This document shows, one piece after another, positions 1 through 8,095 of a DNA stretch of 64,000 bases; within the stretch, counting starts at the first letter, position 1; the number at the start of each line of letters is the position of its first letter. The position numbers and the translations under genes were made by a program. Source of the DNA: Leifsonia sp. Root4. GTDB taxonomy: Bacteria > Actinomycetota > Actinomycetes > Actinomycetales > Microbacteriaceae. The DNA lies in NCBI RefSeq assembly GCF_001425085.1, contig NZ_LMDN01000002.1, positions 1 to 64,000 on the forward strand, read 5' to 3'. Below the pieces are notes generated by a model. The model was not told the origin of the DNA. It saw only the letters and a list, made by a program, of their open reading frames with translations, and searched no databases.

Positions 1-343
1 CCCGACGCAAAACCGAGCAAGTCATACACTCCAGGCCCGAAAGCACCAGAATCCGACTCAAACCCGCAGGCGAGAAGAAGAAGAGGCAAGTGTCAATCCT
101 AGGCGTGAAACCCCGGCACCGCAAACGCGACAACCAGAAGATTTATGGCTAAGATCCTGTTCCCGCTTGAGGCCGGCCTGCGTTTTCCGCTTCCAAACCT
201 GTGGGGCAACAAGGAAGACATTACGCGGCATCCGCCCACCTGCGCAAAAACAGGACACCCCCGGGCGTGTCGCGCAGCGTGACGCGCAGCGTCACGAAAG
301 GCGGCAGCCCCACCCCCGGCAGACTCAGCAACGGCCACCGCTG
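1..343. other. no recognisable gene at the left edge
   Basis: No reading frame here looks like a known protein. The open frames are shadow-like, and part of the stretch is less GC-rich than the rest of the window. The only structure noted is a short perfect inverted repeat at 278-296 (8-nt arms CGTGACGC and GCGTCACG around a 3-nt loop). The region lies downstream of the MMPL gene, which ends at 504 on the minus strand, so it is probably intergenic or the edge of a neighbouring gene outside the window. Confidence 0.5.
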
Positions 344-350
344 CTGGTGC

Positions 351-376
351 GGTTTCGACAAGCTCAACCAGCGGAG
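351..376 (+). repeat. dispersed repeat copy (GGTTTCGACAAGCTC family)
   Basis: This is a full copy of the dispersed motif GGTTTCGACAAGCTCAACC followed by AGCGG. Further copies occur at 444-537, 6073-6200, 19577-19626 and, in reverse orientation, 51529-51552. Read on the other strand it encodes the peptide PLVEPVET or LVELVET, which I recognise as a common by-product of this repeat in Microbacteriaceae annotations. It lies outside any gene here. Confidence 0.8.
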
Positions 377-443
377 CAAGCGCCACTACGACGAAGGCCC
401 CGGCCCGAGCAGATGCTCAGACCGAGGCCTTCCTCAGTACAGC

Positions 444-537
444 GGTTTCGACACGCTCAACCAACGGAGTGGTGGCGGCGCGCCAACGCTGGTTTCAACC
501 CGCTCAACCAGCGGAGTGGTGGCGGCGCTCCAACGCT
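444..537 (+). repeat. 47-bp tandem duplication containing the dispersed repeat
   Basis: Two adjacent 47-bp units (444-490 and 491-537) each start with a variant of the dispersed motif (GGTTTCGACACGCTCAACC and GGTTTCAACCCGCTCAACC) and share a GGAGTGGTGGCGGCGC tail. They differ at only a few positions. The second unit overlaps the 3' end of the MMPL gene and carries its stop codon at 504-506, so the last dozen residues of that protein are repeat-derived. Confidence 0.85.
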
Positions 538-3032
538 GCCCCCTCGACGTCGACGTTCGGCATGATGCGGTCGAGCCAGCGCGGAATCCACCACGCGCTC
601 TTTCCCAGCAGGTGCATGAGCGCCGGCATCAGCAGCATGCGCACGATGAAGGCGTCGATGAGCACACCGAAGGCCAAGCCGAATCCGATCGAGCGGATCA
701 TGGTCGACTCCGAGAAGATGAATCCGCCGAACACCGACACCATGATCAGGGCTGCGGCCGTCACGACGGAACGCCCAGCGCGGAAGCCCTGCGCAACGGC
801 ATCCCGAGCATTCGCACCGTGCACGTAGGCCTCACGCATGCCGGACGCCAGGAACAGCTGGTAGTCCATGGCCAGTCCGAACAGGATTCCGATGAGGATC
901 ACCGGAAGGAAGCTGAGGATCGGTCCTGTGTTGTGCAGACCGATGATGTCGGCGAACCAGCCCCACTGGAATACCGCCACGGTGGCGCCGTAGGTCGCCA
1001 GCAGCGAGAGCACGAAGCCACCCGTTGCGATGATCGGCACCAGAATCGAGCGGAACACCAGAATCATGATGAGCAGCGACAGCCCGACAACGAGCAGCAG
1101 GTACGTCGGCAGCACGTCGAGCAGGCTCTCGGAGATATCGATGTTGATCGCCGCCTGGCCGGCAACGCCCAGCGTGATGTCACCGTTCACCGGAGGCAGG
1201 GCGCGCATCTCGCGCACCAGCGCATCCGTCGACTCCGCGTTCGGCCCCTCGGCCGGAATCACCTGGAAGGCGGCAAGGCTGTTGTCGTCGGAGACGGCGA
1301 TCGGCGCGACCGCGGTCACATTGTCGAGGCCGTAGAGCTCCCGCGCGACCGCGAGTTGCGCCTCGAGCACCTCTGTGTCGCCGCTCAGCCCTTCCGGCAG
1401 CTCGGCGGTCACCAACAGGGTCGCGTTCGAACCGGCCCCGAATTGTTCGGCACTGATCGTGTAGCCGTTGTAGGTGGGAGAGCCTTCCGGCTCTGAACTG
1501 CCATCGGGCAGGCCGACGCGCATCGAGAGTGCCGGGATGGCGACGACCAGAAGCAGCGCGACACTGAGCACGGCGGTGACGACCGCGCGCCAGGTCGACA
1601 TCGCCTTGACCGGCTTCTCCGTCTTCGCGCCATCGGCCAAACGCGCGCGGGCGCGGCGACCGATCAGTCGTTCGCCCGCGAGCCCCAGCAGGGCCGGGGT
1701 CATGGTGACCGCCAGCAGAACTGCGACCAAAACACAGACGGCTCCGACCGTACCCATGAGGGCGAGGAACGGCACCCCGGTCACGTTGAGCGCGAGCAGC
1801 GCCACGATCACGGTGGCACCGGCGAACACGACGGCGTTGCCCGCCGTGCCGTTGGCGAGGCCGATCGACTCACGCACCTCGGCGCCGGCGAGCAGCTGCT
1901 TGCGGTGCCTGTTGATGATGAAGAGCGAGTAGTCGATACCGACCGCGAGCCCGAGCATGACACCGAGCACCGGGGTGACGGAGGTCATCGACACGATGCC
2001 TGAGAAGGAGAGCGAGGCGAGCACTCCGATGCCGACACCGACGAGAGCGGTGATGAGCGGGAAGGAGGCAGCCAGGAGGGATCCGAGCATCACGATGAGC
2101 ACGATGGCGGCCATCACCAGACCGACCGCCTCGCCGACGCCGAAGATGCTGGGCACGCTTTGGCCGATGGTGGTCGAGTAGGAGACGTCGACGCCGTCGA
2201 TCGGGGATCCCGTGAAGTAGTCGATCGCTGCCGCCTTCGACGCCTCGTCGAGCTCGAGCATCGGAACGCTGAACGACACGTTGACGACGGCCGTCGAGCC
2301 ATCCTCTGAGACCATGCGGATGCTCTCCGCCATCGAGAGGAGCTCGGTGCCCATCTCCGCCGTGTGCGCGCCCTCATCGAGTTCGGCCTGTTTGGCATCC
2401 AGTTCGGCGAGGCCGGCCGTGACCTGCTCTGCCTGCGAATCGAGCTGGGCCTGCTGCGCGTCCAGCTCGGCCTGCTGGGCGTCGAGCTGCTCTGTGGGCA
2501 TGCCGGCGACGTCGAGTTGCGCGCGCGCATCGTCGATCTGCAGTTGTGCAGCGTCGAGCTGCGCTTGGCCGGCGTCGAGCTGAGCCTGCCCGGCCTCGAG
2601 CTGCTCGCGGCCCGCGTCGAGCTGGGCCTGTCCATCGGCGAGCTGCTGCTCGGCATCCGCCAGCTGCTGCGACTGCTCGGCCCGTTGTTCTTCGGTGGCG
2701 AAGGGATCAATCACGGTGGCGACGTCGGGCAGCGACTCGGCGCCCTCGACGAGGGCGGAGATCTCGGCCTGCTGCTCGGCAGACAGCGCCGATCCGTCGG
2801 AGGTGGAGAAGATGATCGTGCCCGATGCACCCGCGTAATCGGGAAGCTCCTCGGCCAGCGCGTCGGTGACCGCGCCGGATGCGGTTCCGGGGATGTCGAA
2901 GTTCGAGGCGAGCGAACTGAAACCGACGAGGAATGCCCCACCGGCGACGGCGAGAACGGCCAGCCAGGAGAGGATCACCAGCCAGGCGCGTCTCGCAGAG
3001 AATTTTCCAAGCCGGTACAGCAGTTCAGCCAC
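504..3032 (-). CDS. MMPL/RND-family membrane transporter
   Basis: An 842-residue integral membrane exporter of the MMPL branch of the RND superfamily, probably exporting a lipid or drug by proton exchange. There is an N-terminal membrane segment, a large external loop, a membrane bundle with the Asp-Tyr motif VGIDYS, a second loop, and a second bundle with AMDYQ. These Asp-Tyr pairs are typical proton-relay positions. The first loop carries a long Ala/Gln/Leu/Asp-rich repeat (about residues 111-221, units such as QLDAGQAQ) that should form an extended coiled coil. The start is GTG at 3032, preceded by AAGGAA. The last residues come from the repeat at 491-537. It is divergent from a TetR gene, its likely repressor. 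Confidence 0.9.
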   Translation of the reverse strand: MAELLYRLGKFSARRAWLVILSWLAVLAVAGGAFLVGFSSLASNFDIPGTASGAVTDALAEELPDYAGASGTIIFSTSDGSALSAEQQAEISALVEGAESLPDVATVIDPFATEEQRAEQSQQLADAEQQLADGQAQLDAGREQLEAGQAQLDAGQAQLDAAQLQIDDARAQLDVAGMPTEQLDAQQAELDAQQAQLDSQAEQVTAGLAELDAKQAELDEGAHTAEMGTELLSMAESIRMVSEDGSTAVVNVSFSVPMLELDEASKAAAIDYFTGSPIDGVDVSYSTTIGQSVPSIFGVGEAVGLVMAAIVLIVMLGSLLAASFPLITALVGVGIGVLASLSFSGIVSMTSVTPVLGVMLGLAVGIDYSLFIINRHRKQLLAGAEVRESIGLANGTAGNAVVFAGATVIVALLALNVTGVPFLALMGTVGAVCVLVAVLLAVTMTPALLGLAGERLIGRRARARLADGAKTEKPVKAMSTWRAVVTAVLSVALLLVVAIPALSMRVGLPDGSSEPEGSPTYNGYTISAEQFGAGSNATLLVTAELPEGLSGDTEVLEAQLAVARELYGLDNVTAVAPIAVSDDNSLAAFQVIPAEGPNAESTDALVREMRALPPVNGDITLGVAGQAAINIDISESLLDVLPTYLLLVVGLSLLIMILVFRSILVPIIATGGFVLSLLATYGATVAVFQWGWFADIIGLHNTGPILSFLPVILIGILFGLAMDYQLFLASGMREAYVHGANARDAVAQGFRAGRSVVTAAALIMVSVFGGFIFSESTMIRSIGFGLAFGVLIDAFIVRMLLMPALMHLLGKSAWWIPRWLDRIMPNVDVEGAALERRHHSAG

Positions 3033-3201
3033 GTCGTTCCTTCAGGTCAAGTCCGAGTTGTCACGTTACGGAACGGAGTGTCTCGTTGCAAAATCCGCTG
3101 CTCGGTTCCCAGCCCGTACCCAGCCCGGGCGGCGCGGCCGACGCCGTGTGCCCACCCGCTGCGGGTGCCGCGGCCGGCTGCACCGGAATATGGTGGGGTG
3201 C
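3033..3201. promoter_or_regulatory. divergent MMPL/TetR control region
   Basis: The 169-bp gap between the two divergent starts must hold both promoters. A weak dyad AACG-N8-CGTT (3072-3087), overlapping a second CGTT-N4-AACG (3064-3075), is the best candidate for the TetR operator. The assignment rests only on symmetry and position. Confidence 0.3.
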
Positions 3202-3783
3202 ATGAGGAGCACGCGACCGGGACGAGCACGCAGCGAGAGCGCACGGCTGGCGATCATGCACGCGGCCGTGCGACTGTTGCCCGAGCTGGGGTTTTCCGGT
3301 CTCACGATCGAACGGATCGCATCAGAAGCGGGCGTCGGCAAGCAGACCATCTACCGCTGGTGGCCGTCGAAGAGTGCAATCCTCGCCGAGTGCGTGCTCG
3401 ACGGACTCACACCGGGTTTCTCGCCCGTTGTCGCCAACAGCGGCGATCTCGAAGCCGATCTGACCGAATGGTTGGCCGTGCTGCAGACGGCGCTGGATGA
3501 GCCGGGGTTCCGCTCGCTCATGCGGGGCATGGTGGTCGCGGCCGTCGAAGACGACCGATTGCGCTCGGCGCTCTACGAGAACCTCGCCCTCCCGAGCGAG
3601 CCACTCCTCGTTGTGCGGCTCGAACAGGCCCGGGCGAGTGGTCAGCTCCGAGGCGCCGCGAGTCCCGGCGTGCTGGCGGAGTCACTCGTCGGCGCCGTGC
3701 TCTACCGACTGTTGGCGACCGCGGCCGATCAGAGCGTGCGCGTCGATGACCTGGTGGAGCTGGTGGTTCAGCCGCGGCCATGA
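3202..3783 (+). CDS. TetR/AcrR-family transcriptional regulator
   Basis: A 193-residue TetR-type repressor. The N-terminal helix-turn-helix (about residues 20-55, with GFSGLTIERIASEAGVGKQT and IYRWW) is clear, and the C-terminal half is a ligand-binding helical domain. ATG at 3202 is chosen because GGTGGGG lies just upstream; an in-frame ATG at 3190 would add four residues. It is divergent from the MMPL exporter, which it probably represses until a ligand binds. The ligand is unknown. Confidence 0.9.
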   Translation: MRSTRPGRARSESARLAIMHAAVRLLPELGFSGLTIERIASEAGVGKQTIYRWWPSKSAILAECVLDGLTPGFSPVVANSGDLEADLTEWLAVLQTALDEPGFRSLMRGMVVAAVEDDRLRSALYENLALPSEPLLVVRLEQARASGQLRGAASPGVLAESLVGAVLYRLLATAADQSVRVDDLVELVVQPRP

Positions 3784-3786
3784 GGT

Positions 3787-3801
3787 CCCGGTGTCACCGG
3801 G
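3787..3801. terminator. short hairpin between convergent TetR and pth
   Basis: A perfect palindrome CCCGGTG-T-CACCGGG follows the TetR stop codon by about 4 nt and faces the end of pth. There is no T-run, so if it terminates transcription it would do so as a strong stem without the usual U tract. Confidence 0.35.
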
Positions 3802-3836
3802 TCGCCCGCCGATTGCTTGCCGGTGATTGAGCCGGC

Positions 3837-4433
3837 TCAGGCGGAGGGGGCGTGCACCTTCTGCTGCGCGGCGAGGATTCCGTCGGTGATGACGAGCTCG
3901 ACGGCATCCGCGGCATCGGAGAGCAGGTTCGGCAACACGGAGCGTTCGGTCGAGGAGAAGCCCTGGAGCACGAAGTCGGCCGGATCCTGCCGACCGGGCG
4001 GGCGACCGACGCCGACGCGAACGCGCACGTACTCCGGCGAGTTCGCGGCCTTGGCGATGTCGCGCAGGCCGTTGTGACCGCCGTGACCACCGCCGGACTT
4101 GAGCTTGACGGAGTCGAACGGGATGTCGAGTTCGTCGTGGACGACGATGAGGCGCTCCAGCGGCAACGAATAGAACTTCAGCAGGGCGGCGACGGGGCCA
4201 CCCGAGGTGTTCATGTAGCCATTCGACTTCGCGAGCACGAGCTTGGGCCCGCCGGGGCGCAGAAAGCCCTCGGCCACCTGGGCGGGAGTCTTGTGTTTCT
4301 TGAACGTCGCGCCGAGGCGGGAGGCAAGCTCATCCACGACCATCTGGCCGACGTTGTGGCGGTGGCTGGCGTAGCCGGGCCCGGGGTTGCCGAGCCCGAC
4401 CACCAACCAAGTGTTGCCGGGCACAGAGTTCAC
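3837..4433 (-). CDS. pth: peptidyl-tRNA hydrolase
   Basis: A 198-residue cytoplasmic enzyme that releases tRNA from drop-off peptidyl-tRNA. Family landmarks are present: [17 protein letters not shown] with the catalytic His near residue 25, the [10 protein letters not shown] segment, VVHDELDIP and [12 protein letters not shown]. Length is normal. The start is GTG at 4433 with AAGGAG about 7 nt upstream. It follows rplY by 41 nt on the same strand, an order also found in mycobacteria, so the two are probably co-transcribed. Confidence 0.97.
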   Translation of the reverse strand: MNSVPGNTWLVVGLGNPGPGYASHRHNVGQMVVDELASRLGATFKKHKTPAQVAEGFLRPGGPKLVLAKSNGYMNTSGGPVAALLKFYSLPLERLIVVHDELDIPFDSVKLKSGGGHGGHNGLRDIAKAANSPEYVRVRVGVGRPPGRQDPADFVLQGFSSTERSVLPNLLSDAADAVELVITDGILAAQQKVHAPSA

Positions 4434-4474
4434 AGTTTGCTCCTTCTGTGCCCGACGAAACAGGGTGAAAATGA

Positions 4475-5050
4475 TTACTCGGCTACTTCAGCGGTCTCGT
4501 CAGCCTTCGCTGCGGCCTGCGTGTGCACGGCGATGACGAGGGCGTCAGCGTCGGTGAGCAGCGTGGAGCCCTTGGGCAGCTCGATGTCCTTGGCGAAGAC
4601 CTCTGCGCCGTCTTCGAAGCCCTCGACGTTCACGACGACGTGCGTCGGGATGTGGGTGGCCTCGGCCTCGAGCAGGAGGGTGTGCAGACCCTGGTCGACC
4701 AGGGTGCCACCGAAGGACTCGCCCTCGACGTGGATCGAGACCTCGACCTGAACCTTCTCGCCCTTGCGGACGACGATGAGGTCGATGTGCTCGATGATCT
4801 GGCGAACCGGGTCCTTCTGGACGTCCTTGACGAGGACGAGCTGGCTCTTGCCGGCGATGTCCAGGTCGAGCAGCGCGTTGGACTTGCGCAGGATCAGGCC
4901 CATCTGGTGTGCCGGAAGGGTGACGTGCTGCGGCTCGGTGCCGTGACCGTAGATGACGGCAGGGATCTTGCCGACGGCGCGGATCTTGCGGGCAGCGCCC
5001 TTGCCGAAGGACTCGCGGACCTCGGTTGCAACCTTGTCTACGTCGCTCAT
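4475..5050 (-). CDS. rplY: 50S ribosomal protein L25/general stress protein Ctc
   Basis: A 191-residue protein of the long CTC form of L25, which binds 5S rRNA. The N-terminal L25 domain (about residues 5-95) is followed by the TL5-type beta domain (about 100-180). ATG at 5050 is chosen because AAGGAG sits about 7 nt upstream and the protein then begins [20 protein letters not shown] as expected. The frame stays open upstream, but that part is unrelated. It is first gene of the rplY-pth pair. Confidence 0.96.
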   Translation of the reverse strand: MSDVDKVATEVRESFGKGAARKIRAVGKIPAVIYGHGTEPQHVTLPAHQMGLILRKSNALLDLDIAGKSQLVLVKDVQKDPVRQIIEHIDLIVVRKGEKVQVEVSIHVEGESFGGTLVDQGLHTLLLEAEATHIPTHVVVNVEGFEDGAEVFAKDIELPKGSTLLTDADALVIAVHTQAAAKADETAEVAE

Positions 5051-5346
5051 GATGATTCTCCTTGTGGGCCGGTGCTGATACGCACAGTGCCCAGATCGAT
5101 GTCTGACCAGACCGGGGGTCTGGATTGTCAACTCGAACGCATGTCAGCGTGAGGACAAGCCGTGAAGCCCCTCCCACCGCGTCGATAACGGATGCCAGAT
5201 TCACCCGTACGGGCGTTTCGAGGGGCATCCCTCGCCGAAGTTCAGTGGCCTAGTCTACCCGGGAGTTTGCGAGTTTGCTGACGCTGCCACGAGAGCGTGC
5301 TCGCAGCGCCATCCGGCGCCGGCGTCAAGCCCGATATCCTCATGAC
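5051..5346. promoter_or_regulatory. rplY leader and divergent GntR promoter region
   Basis: A 296-bp gap between divergent rplY and the GntR gene. On the minus strand a TAGACT hexamer (plus strand 5252-5257) is a plausible -10 for rplY, without a convincing -35. A perfect hairpin CCAGACC-GGG-GGTCTGG (5107-5123) lies in the predicted rplY leader about 57 nt before the start codon and could influence its expression. No gene was seen. Confidence 0.35.
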
Positions 5347-6066
5347 ATGAGCTCCCGTCTGCACCAACTTGTGATCGAGAGTCTCGGTCAACGAGTTGTG
5401 AGTGGCGAATTGGCCGCCGGCGACACGATGCATGCCGAACACCTCGAGAATGAACTCGGTGTTTCGCGCTCCGTGGTCCGCGAAGCCGTGCGCGTGTTGG
5501 CCTCTCTCGGCCTCGTGGAATCGGTCAAGCGCATCGGCATCCGTGTGTTGCCGATGAGTTCATGGTCACTCTTCGACCCCTCCGTCATCCGTTGGCGCAT
5601 CGCCTCGGAGGGCAAAGGTGCGCAACTCCGGTCGCTCACCGAGCTGCGTTCGGCGGTTGAGCCTGCCGCCGCCGAGCTGGCCGCAGAACATGCACCGGAT
5701 GACACGGCGGCCGAGCTGATGGCCGTTGCCGCGCAGATGCGGGCCGTGGGCCGCTCCGGCGATCTGCAGAAGTTCCTCGAGCTCGATATCCACTTCCACA
5801 GCCTCGTGCTCTGCGCATCCGGCAACGAGATGTTCACCGAGTTGCGCGGCGTCATCGGCGCGGTGTTGCGCGGTCGCACCGACTACGGGCTGATGCCGCG
5901 GCATCCGCACGAGGAGGCGTTGCAGTGGCACGTCGACGTCGCCGATGCGATCCAGGGCCGCAGGCCGGATGCCGCGCGCGCCGCCATGGACAAGATCATG
6001 CGCCGCACCACCAACGAGGTGGAGCAGGTCTGGCAGGATCAGCCCCGCCAGTTCCTGAACGACTGA
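5347..6066 (+). CDS. GntR-family (FadR/FCD subfamily) regulator of gluconate genes
   Basis: A 239-residue regulator with an N-terminal winged helix (about residues 6-70, containing LENELGVSRSVVREAVRVLA) and an all-helical FCD ligand domain (about 95-220, with the metal/ligand-type segment LDIHFHSLVLCASGN). ATG at 5347 gives the standard domain start. It is convergent with the idonate dehydrogenase gene and closes the gluconate/idonate locus. The position and FCD class suggest a repressor released by gluconate or a related sugar acid. Confidence 0.88.
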   Translation: MSSRLHQLVIESLGQRVVSGELAAGDTMHAEHLENELGVSRSVVREAVRVLASLGLVESVKRIGIRVLPMSSWSLFDPSVIRWRIASEGKGAQLRSLTELRSAVEPAAAELAAEHAPDDTAAELMAVAAQMRAVGRSGDLQKFLELDIHFHSLVLCASGNEMFTELRGVIGAVLRGRTDYGLMPRHPHEEALQWHVDVADAIQGRRPDAARAAMDKIMRRTTNEVEQVWQDQPRQFLND

Positions 6067-6072
6067 CGCGGC

Positions 6073-6200
6073 GGTTTCGACAGGCTCAACCAGCGGGGTT
6101 TCGACAAGCTCAACCAGCGGGCTCGCTCAACCAGCGGGGCGGGGCGGATACGACGACAGGCCCAACCGGCGGGACACCCGCTGATTGAGCCTGTCGAAAT
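6073..6200. repeat. dispersed-repeat cluster at a convergent junction
   Basis: Two abutting forward copies of the dispersed motif (6073-6096 and 6097-6120), a truncated third copy (about 6124-6136) and one inverted copy (6179-6200) fill the gap between the stop codons of the GntR gene (6066) and idnD (6208). The inverted copy can pair with a forward copy to give a stem of more than 20 bp. It may act as a bidirectional terminator or transcript protector, although no T-run is present. Confidence 0.8.
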
Positions 6201-6207
6201 CTGGACG

Positions 6208-7269
6208 CTAGGAGAAGCGGAGCAGAACCTTGCCGCTGGTCGCAGAATCGCGGGCAACGTCGAACGCCTCCAGCGCGTCCGCGGCGTCATACTCGTGCGT
6301 GACAACCGGCCCCACCTGCAGCGATCCGTCGGCCAGCGCCGCAATCACCTCGTCGATCTCGTCGTTGAAGCGGAACGAACCGACGAGCTCTAGCTCGCGC
6401 GTGATGGCGAGCGAGATGAGCGCCGGCTGCTCGCCGGATGGCAGCAGTCCCACCATGACGACGCGCCCGCCGCGGGTCGCGCCGCGCACCGCGGAGGCGA
6501 GTCCCCGGTAGTTGCCGGAGGTCTCGAAGGCGATGTCGGCCTGCACGGCGGCGATCGCATCGGCATCCGTCGCCACGATCGTGCGCGTCGCTCCGACCGC
6601 CGTGGCGATCTCGAGCGGCTTGTCGAACATGTCGACGGCCACGATCTCGGCGGCACCCGCGCGCTTCAGCACGGCGACGACGAGCGCGCCGATCGGCCCG
6701 CTGCCGACGACGAGCACGCGCTTGCCTGCGACATCGCCAGCCCGGGCGACGGCGTGCCAGGCCACGGCGGCCGGCTCGACCAGGGCGGCATCGCGCAGCG
6801 AGAGCCCGGCGGGCAGCGCCCGCAACATGCGCGCGGGCAACACCGCGTAGCGCGCGAACGCCCCCTCGGTGTGCGGGAAGCGCGCGGCGCTGCCGAGGTA
6901 GGTGCATCCGGGCGAGAGGTTCGGGCGGTCGGCCGGGTAGGGCGATCCGTCACCGGGTCCCGGCGTCGCCGGGTGCACGGCGACCTCGGTCCCGACTGCC
7001 GGCCCGCTGCCGTCGGCGGCCGCAACGAGCACGCGCCCGACGACCTCGTGGCCGAGCAGCATCGGCGCCATGAGCCGCGACTCCCCCGCCGCGCCGTGCT
7101 GCCAGTAGTGCAGATCGGAACCGCAGATGCCGCCGTAGGCGATTTCGACGACGGCCTCGTCGCCGGCCGGGGTGGGGACCGGCACGGATTCGATGCGCAT
7201 GTCGCCCGCGCTGTGCGCGACGACGCCGAGGGTCTGGGTCGGGACAGTTTCGGTGGGGATGGTGCTCAT
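6208..7269 (-). CDS. idnD: L-idonate 5-dehydrogenase-like zinc-type dehydrogenase
   Basis: A 353-residue medium-chain dehydrogenase. Catalytic-zinc motifs are visible (GGICGSDLHY and GHEVVG), as is the Rossmann motif VVGSGPIGALV. The segment YLGSAARFPHTEGAFARY closely matches the L-idonate dehydrogenase signature. The lobe that normally carries four structural-zinc cysteines is here a Pro/Gly-rich stretch with only one Cys, so that second zinc site looks lost. ATG at 7269 has GGGAGA upstream. It is last in the gntK-gntP-idnO-idnD run and would oxidise idonate to 5-ketogluconate for the next enzyme. Confidence 0.85.
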   Translation of the reverse strand: MSTIPTETVPTQTLGVVAHSAGDMRIESVPVPTPAGDEAVVEIAYGGICGSDLHYWQHGAAGESRLMAPMLLGHEVVGRVLVAAADGSGPAVGTEVAVHPATPGPGDGSPYPADRPNLSPGCTYLGSAARFPHTEGAFARYAVLPARMLRALPAGLSLRDAALVEPAAVAWHAVARAGDVAGKRVLVVGSGPIGALVVAVLKRAGAAEIVAVDMFDKPLEIATAVGATRTIVATDADAIAAVQADIAFETSGNYRGLASAVRGATRGGRVVMVGLLPSGEQPALISLAITRELELVGSFRFNDEIDEVIAALADGSLQVGPVVTHEYDAADALEAFDVARDSATSGKVLLRFS

Positions 7270-7294
7270 GTGTGTCTCCCGTGTGTCGGTGCTG

Positions 7295-8068
7295 CTAGAC
7301 GACGACGGTCATGCCGCCGTCGATGAAGACGACCTGACCGTTGACGAAGTTGGAGCCGGCAGAGGCCAGCCAGACGGCCGGGCCGACGAGGTCGTCGACG
7401 GTGCCCCAGCGGTGTGCGGGGGTGCGGCCGAGGATCCACTCGTTGAAGACGGTGTCGTCGACGAGCTTCTGGGTCATCTCGGTGTGGATGTAGCCGGGCG
7501 CGATCGCGTTGATCTGCAGGCCGTGCTCCGCCCATTCGGCCGTCATCGCACGCGTGAGGTTGCGGATGCCGCCCTTCGACGCCGTGTACGGCGCGATGGT
7601 GGGACGGGCGAGATCGGTCTGCACCGAGGCGACGTTGATGATCTTGCCCGCACCGCGCGGGATCATGTGGCGCGCGGCCTCGCGTCCGACGAGGAAGGCG
7701 CTGGTGAGGTTGGTGCGGAGCACCCGCTCCCAGTCCTCGACGTCGAGGTCGAGCATGGGAACGCGGTGCTGAACGCCGGCGTTGTTGACGAGGATGTCGA
7801 GCGGACCCACCTCGGCCTCGACCCAGTTGATTCCGGATGCCGCGGCCGCGGCATCCGTCACGTCGAAGCCGATCGCGCGCACGCGCTCCTCGCCGAACTC
7901 GGCCGCGAGTGCCACGCGGGCACCCTCCAGTCGCTGCTCGTCGAGGCCGTTGAGCACGACCGTGGCGCCCGCCGCGGCGAGGCCGCGGGCGATGGCGGAG
8001 CCGATGCCCCGGCTGGAACCGGTGACGAGGGCGACCTTGCCCGTGAGATCGAACATGTTCAGTGTCAT
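7295..8068 (-). CDS. idnO: gluconate 5-dehydrogenase-like short-chain dehydrogenase
   Basis: A 257-residue SDR oxidoreductase. The cofactor motif TGSSRGIG is at residues 16-23, NNAG follows mid-domain, and the catalytic Tyr-Lys pair is in PYTASKGG. The C-terminus IDGGMTVVV is typical. It lies 25 nt upstream of idnD and 27 nt downstream of gntP on the same strand, so it probably interconverts 5-ketogluconate and gluconate. Substrate is inferred from neighbours; the SDR fold itself is certain. ATG at 8068 has GGAGAG upstream. Confidence 0.85.
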   Translation of the reverse strand: MTLNMFDLTGKVALVTGSSRGIGSAIARGLAAAGATVVLNGLDEQRLEGARVALAAEFGEERVRAIGFDVTDAAAAASGINWVEAEVGPLDILVNNAGVQHRVPMLDLDVEDWERVLRTNLTSAFLVGREAARHMIPRGAGKIINVASVQTDLARPTIAPYTASKGGIRNLTRAMTAEWAEHGLQINAIAPGYIHTEMTQKLVDDTVFNEWILGRTPAHRWGTVDDLVGPAVWLASAGSNFVNGQVVFIDGGMTVVV

Positions 8069-8095
8069 TGCTCTCTCCGTTTCAGTGTGCCGGCG

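Noticed and set aside
278-296. CGTGACGC-GCA-GCGTCACG palindrome as an operator
   Set aside because: There is no promoter or gene start next to it; a short GC palindrome is expected by chance in this sequence.
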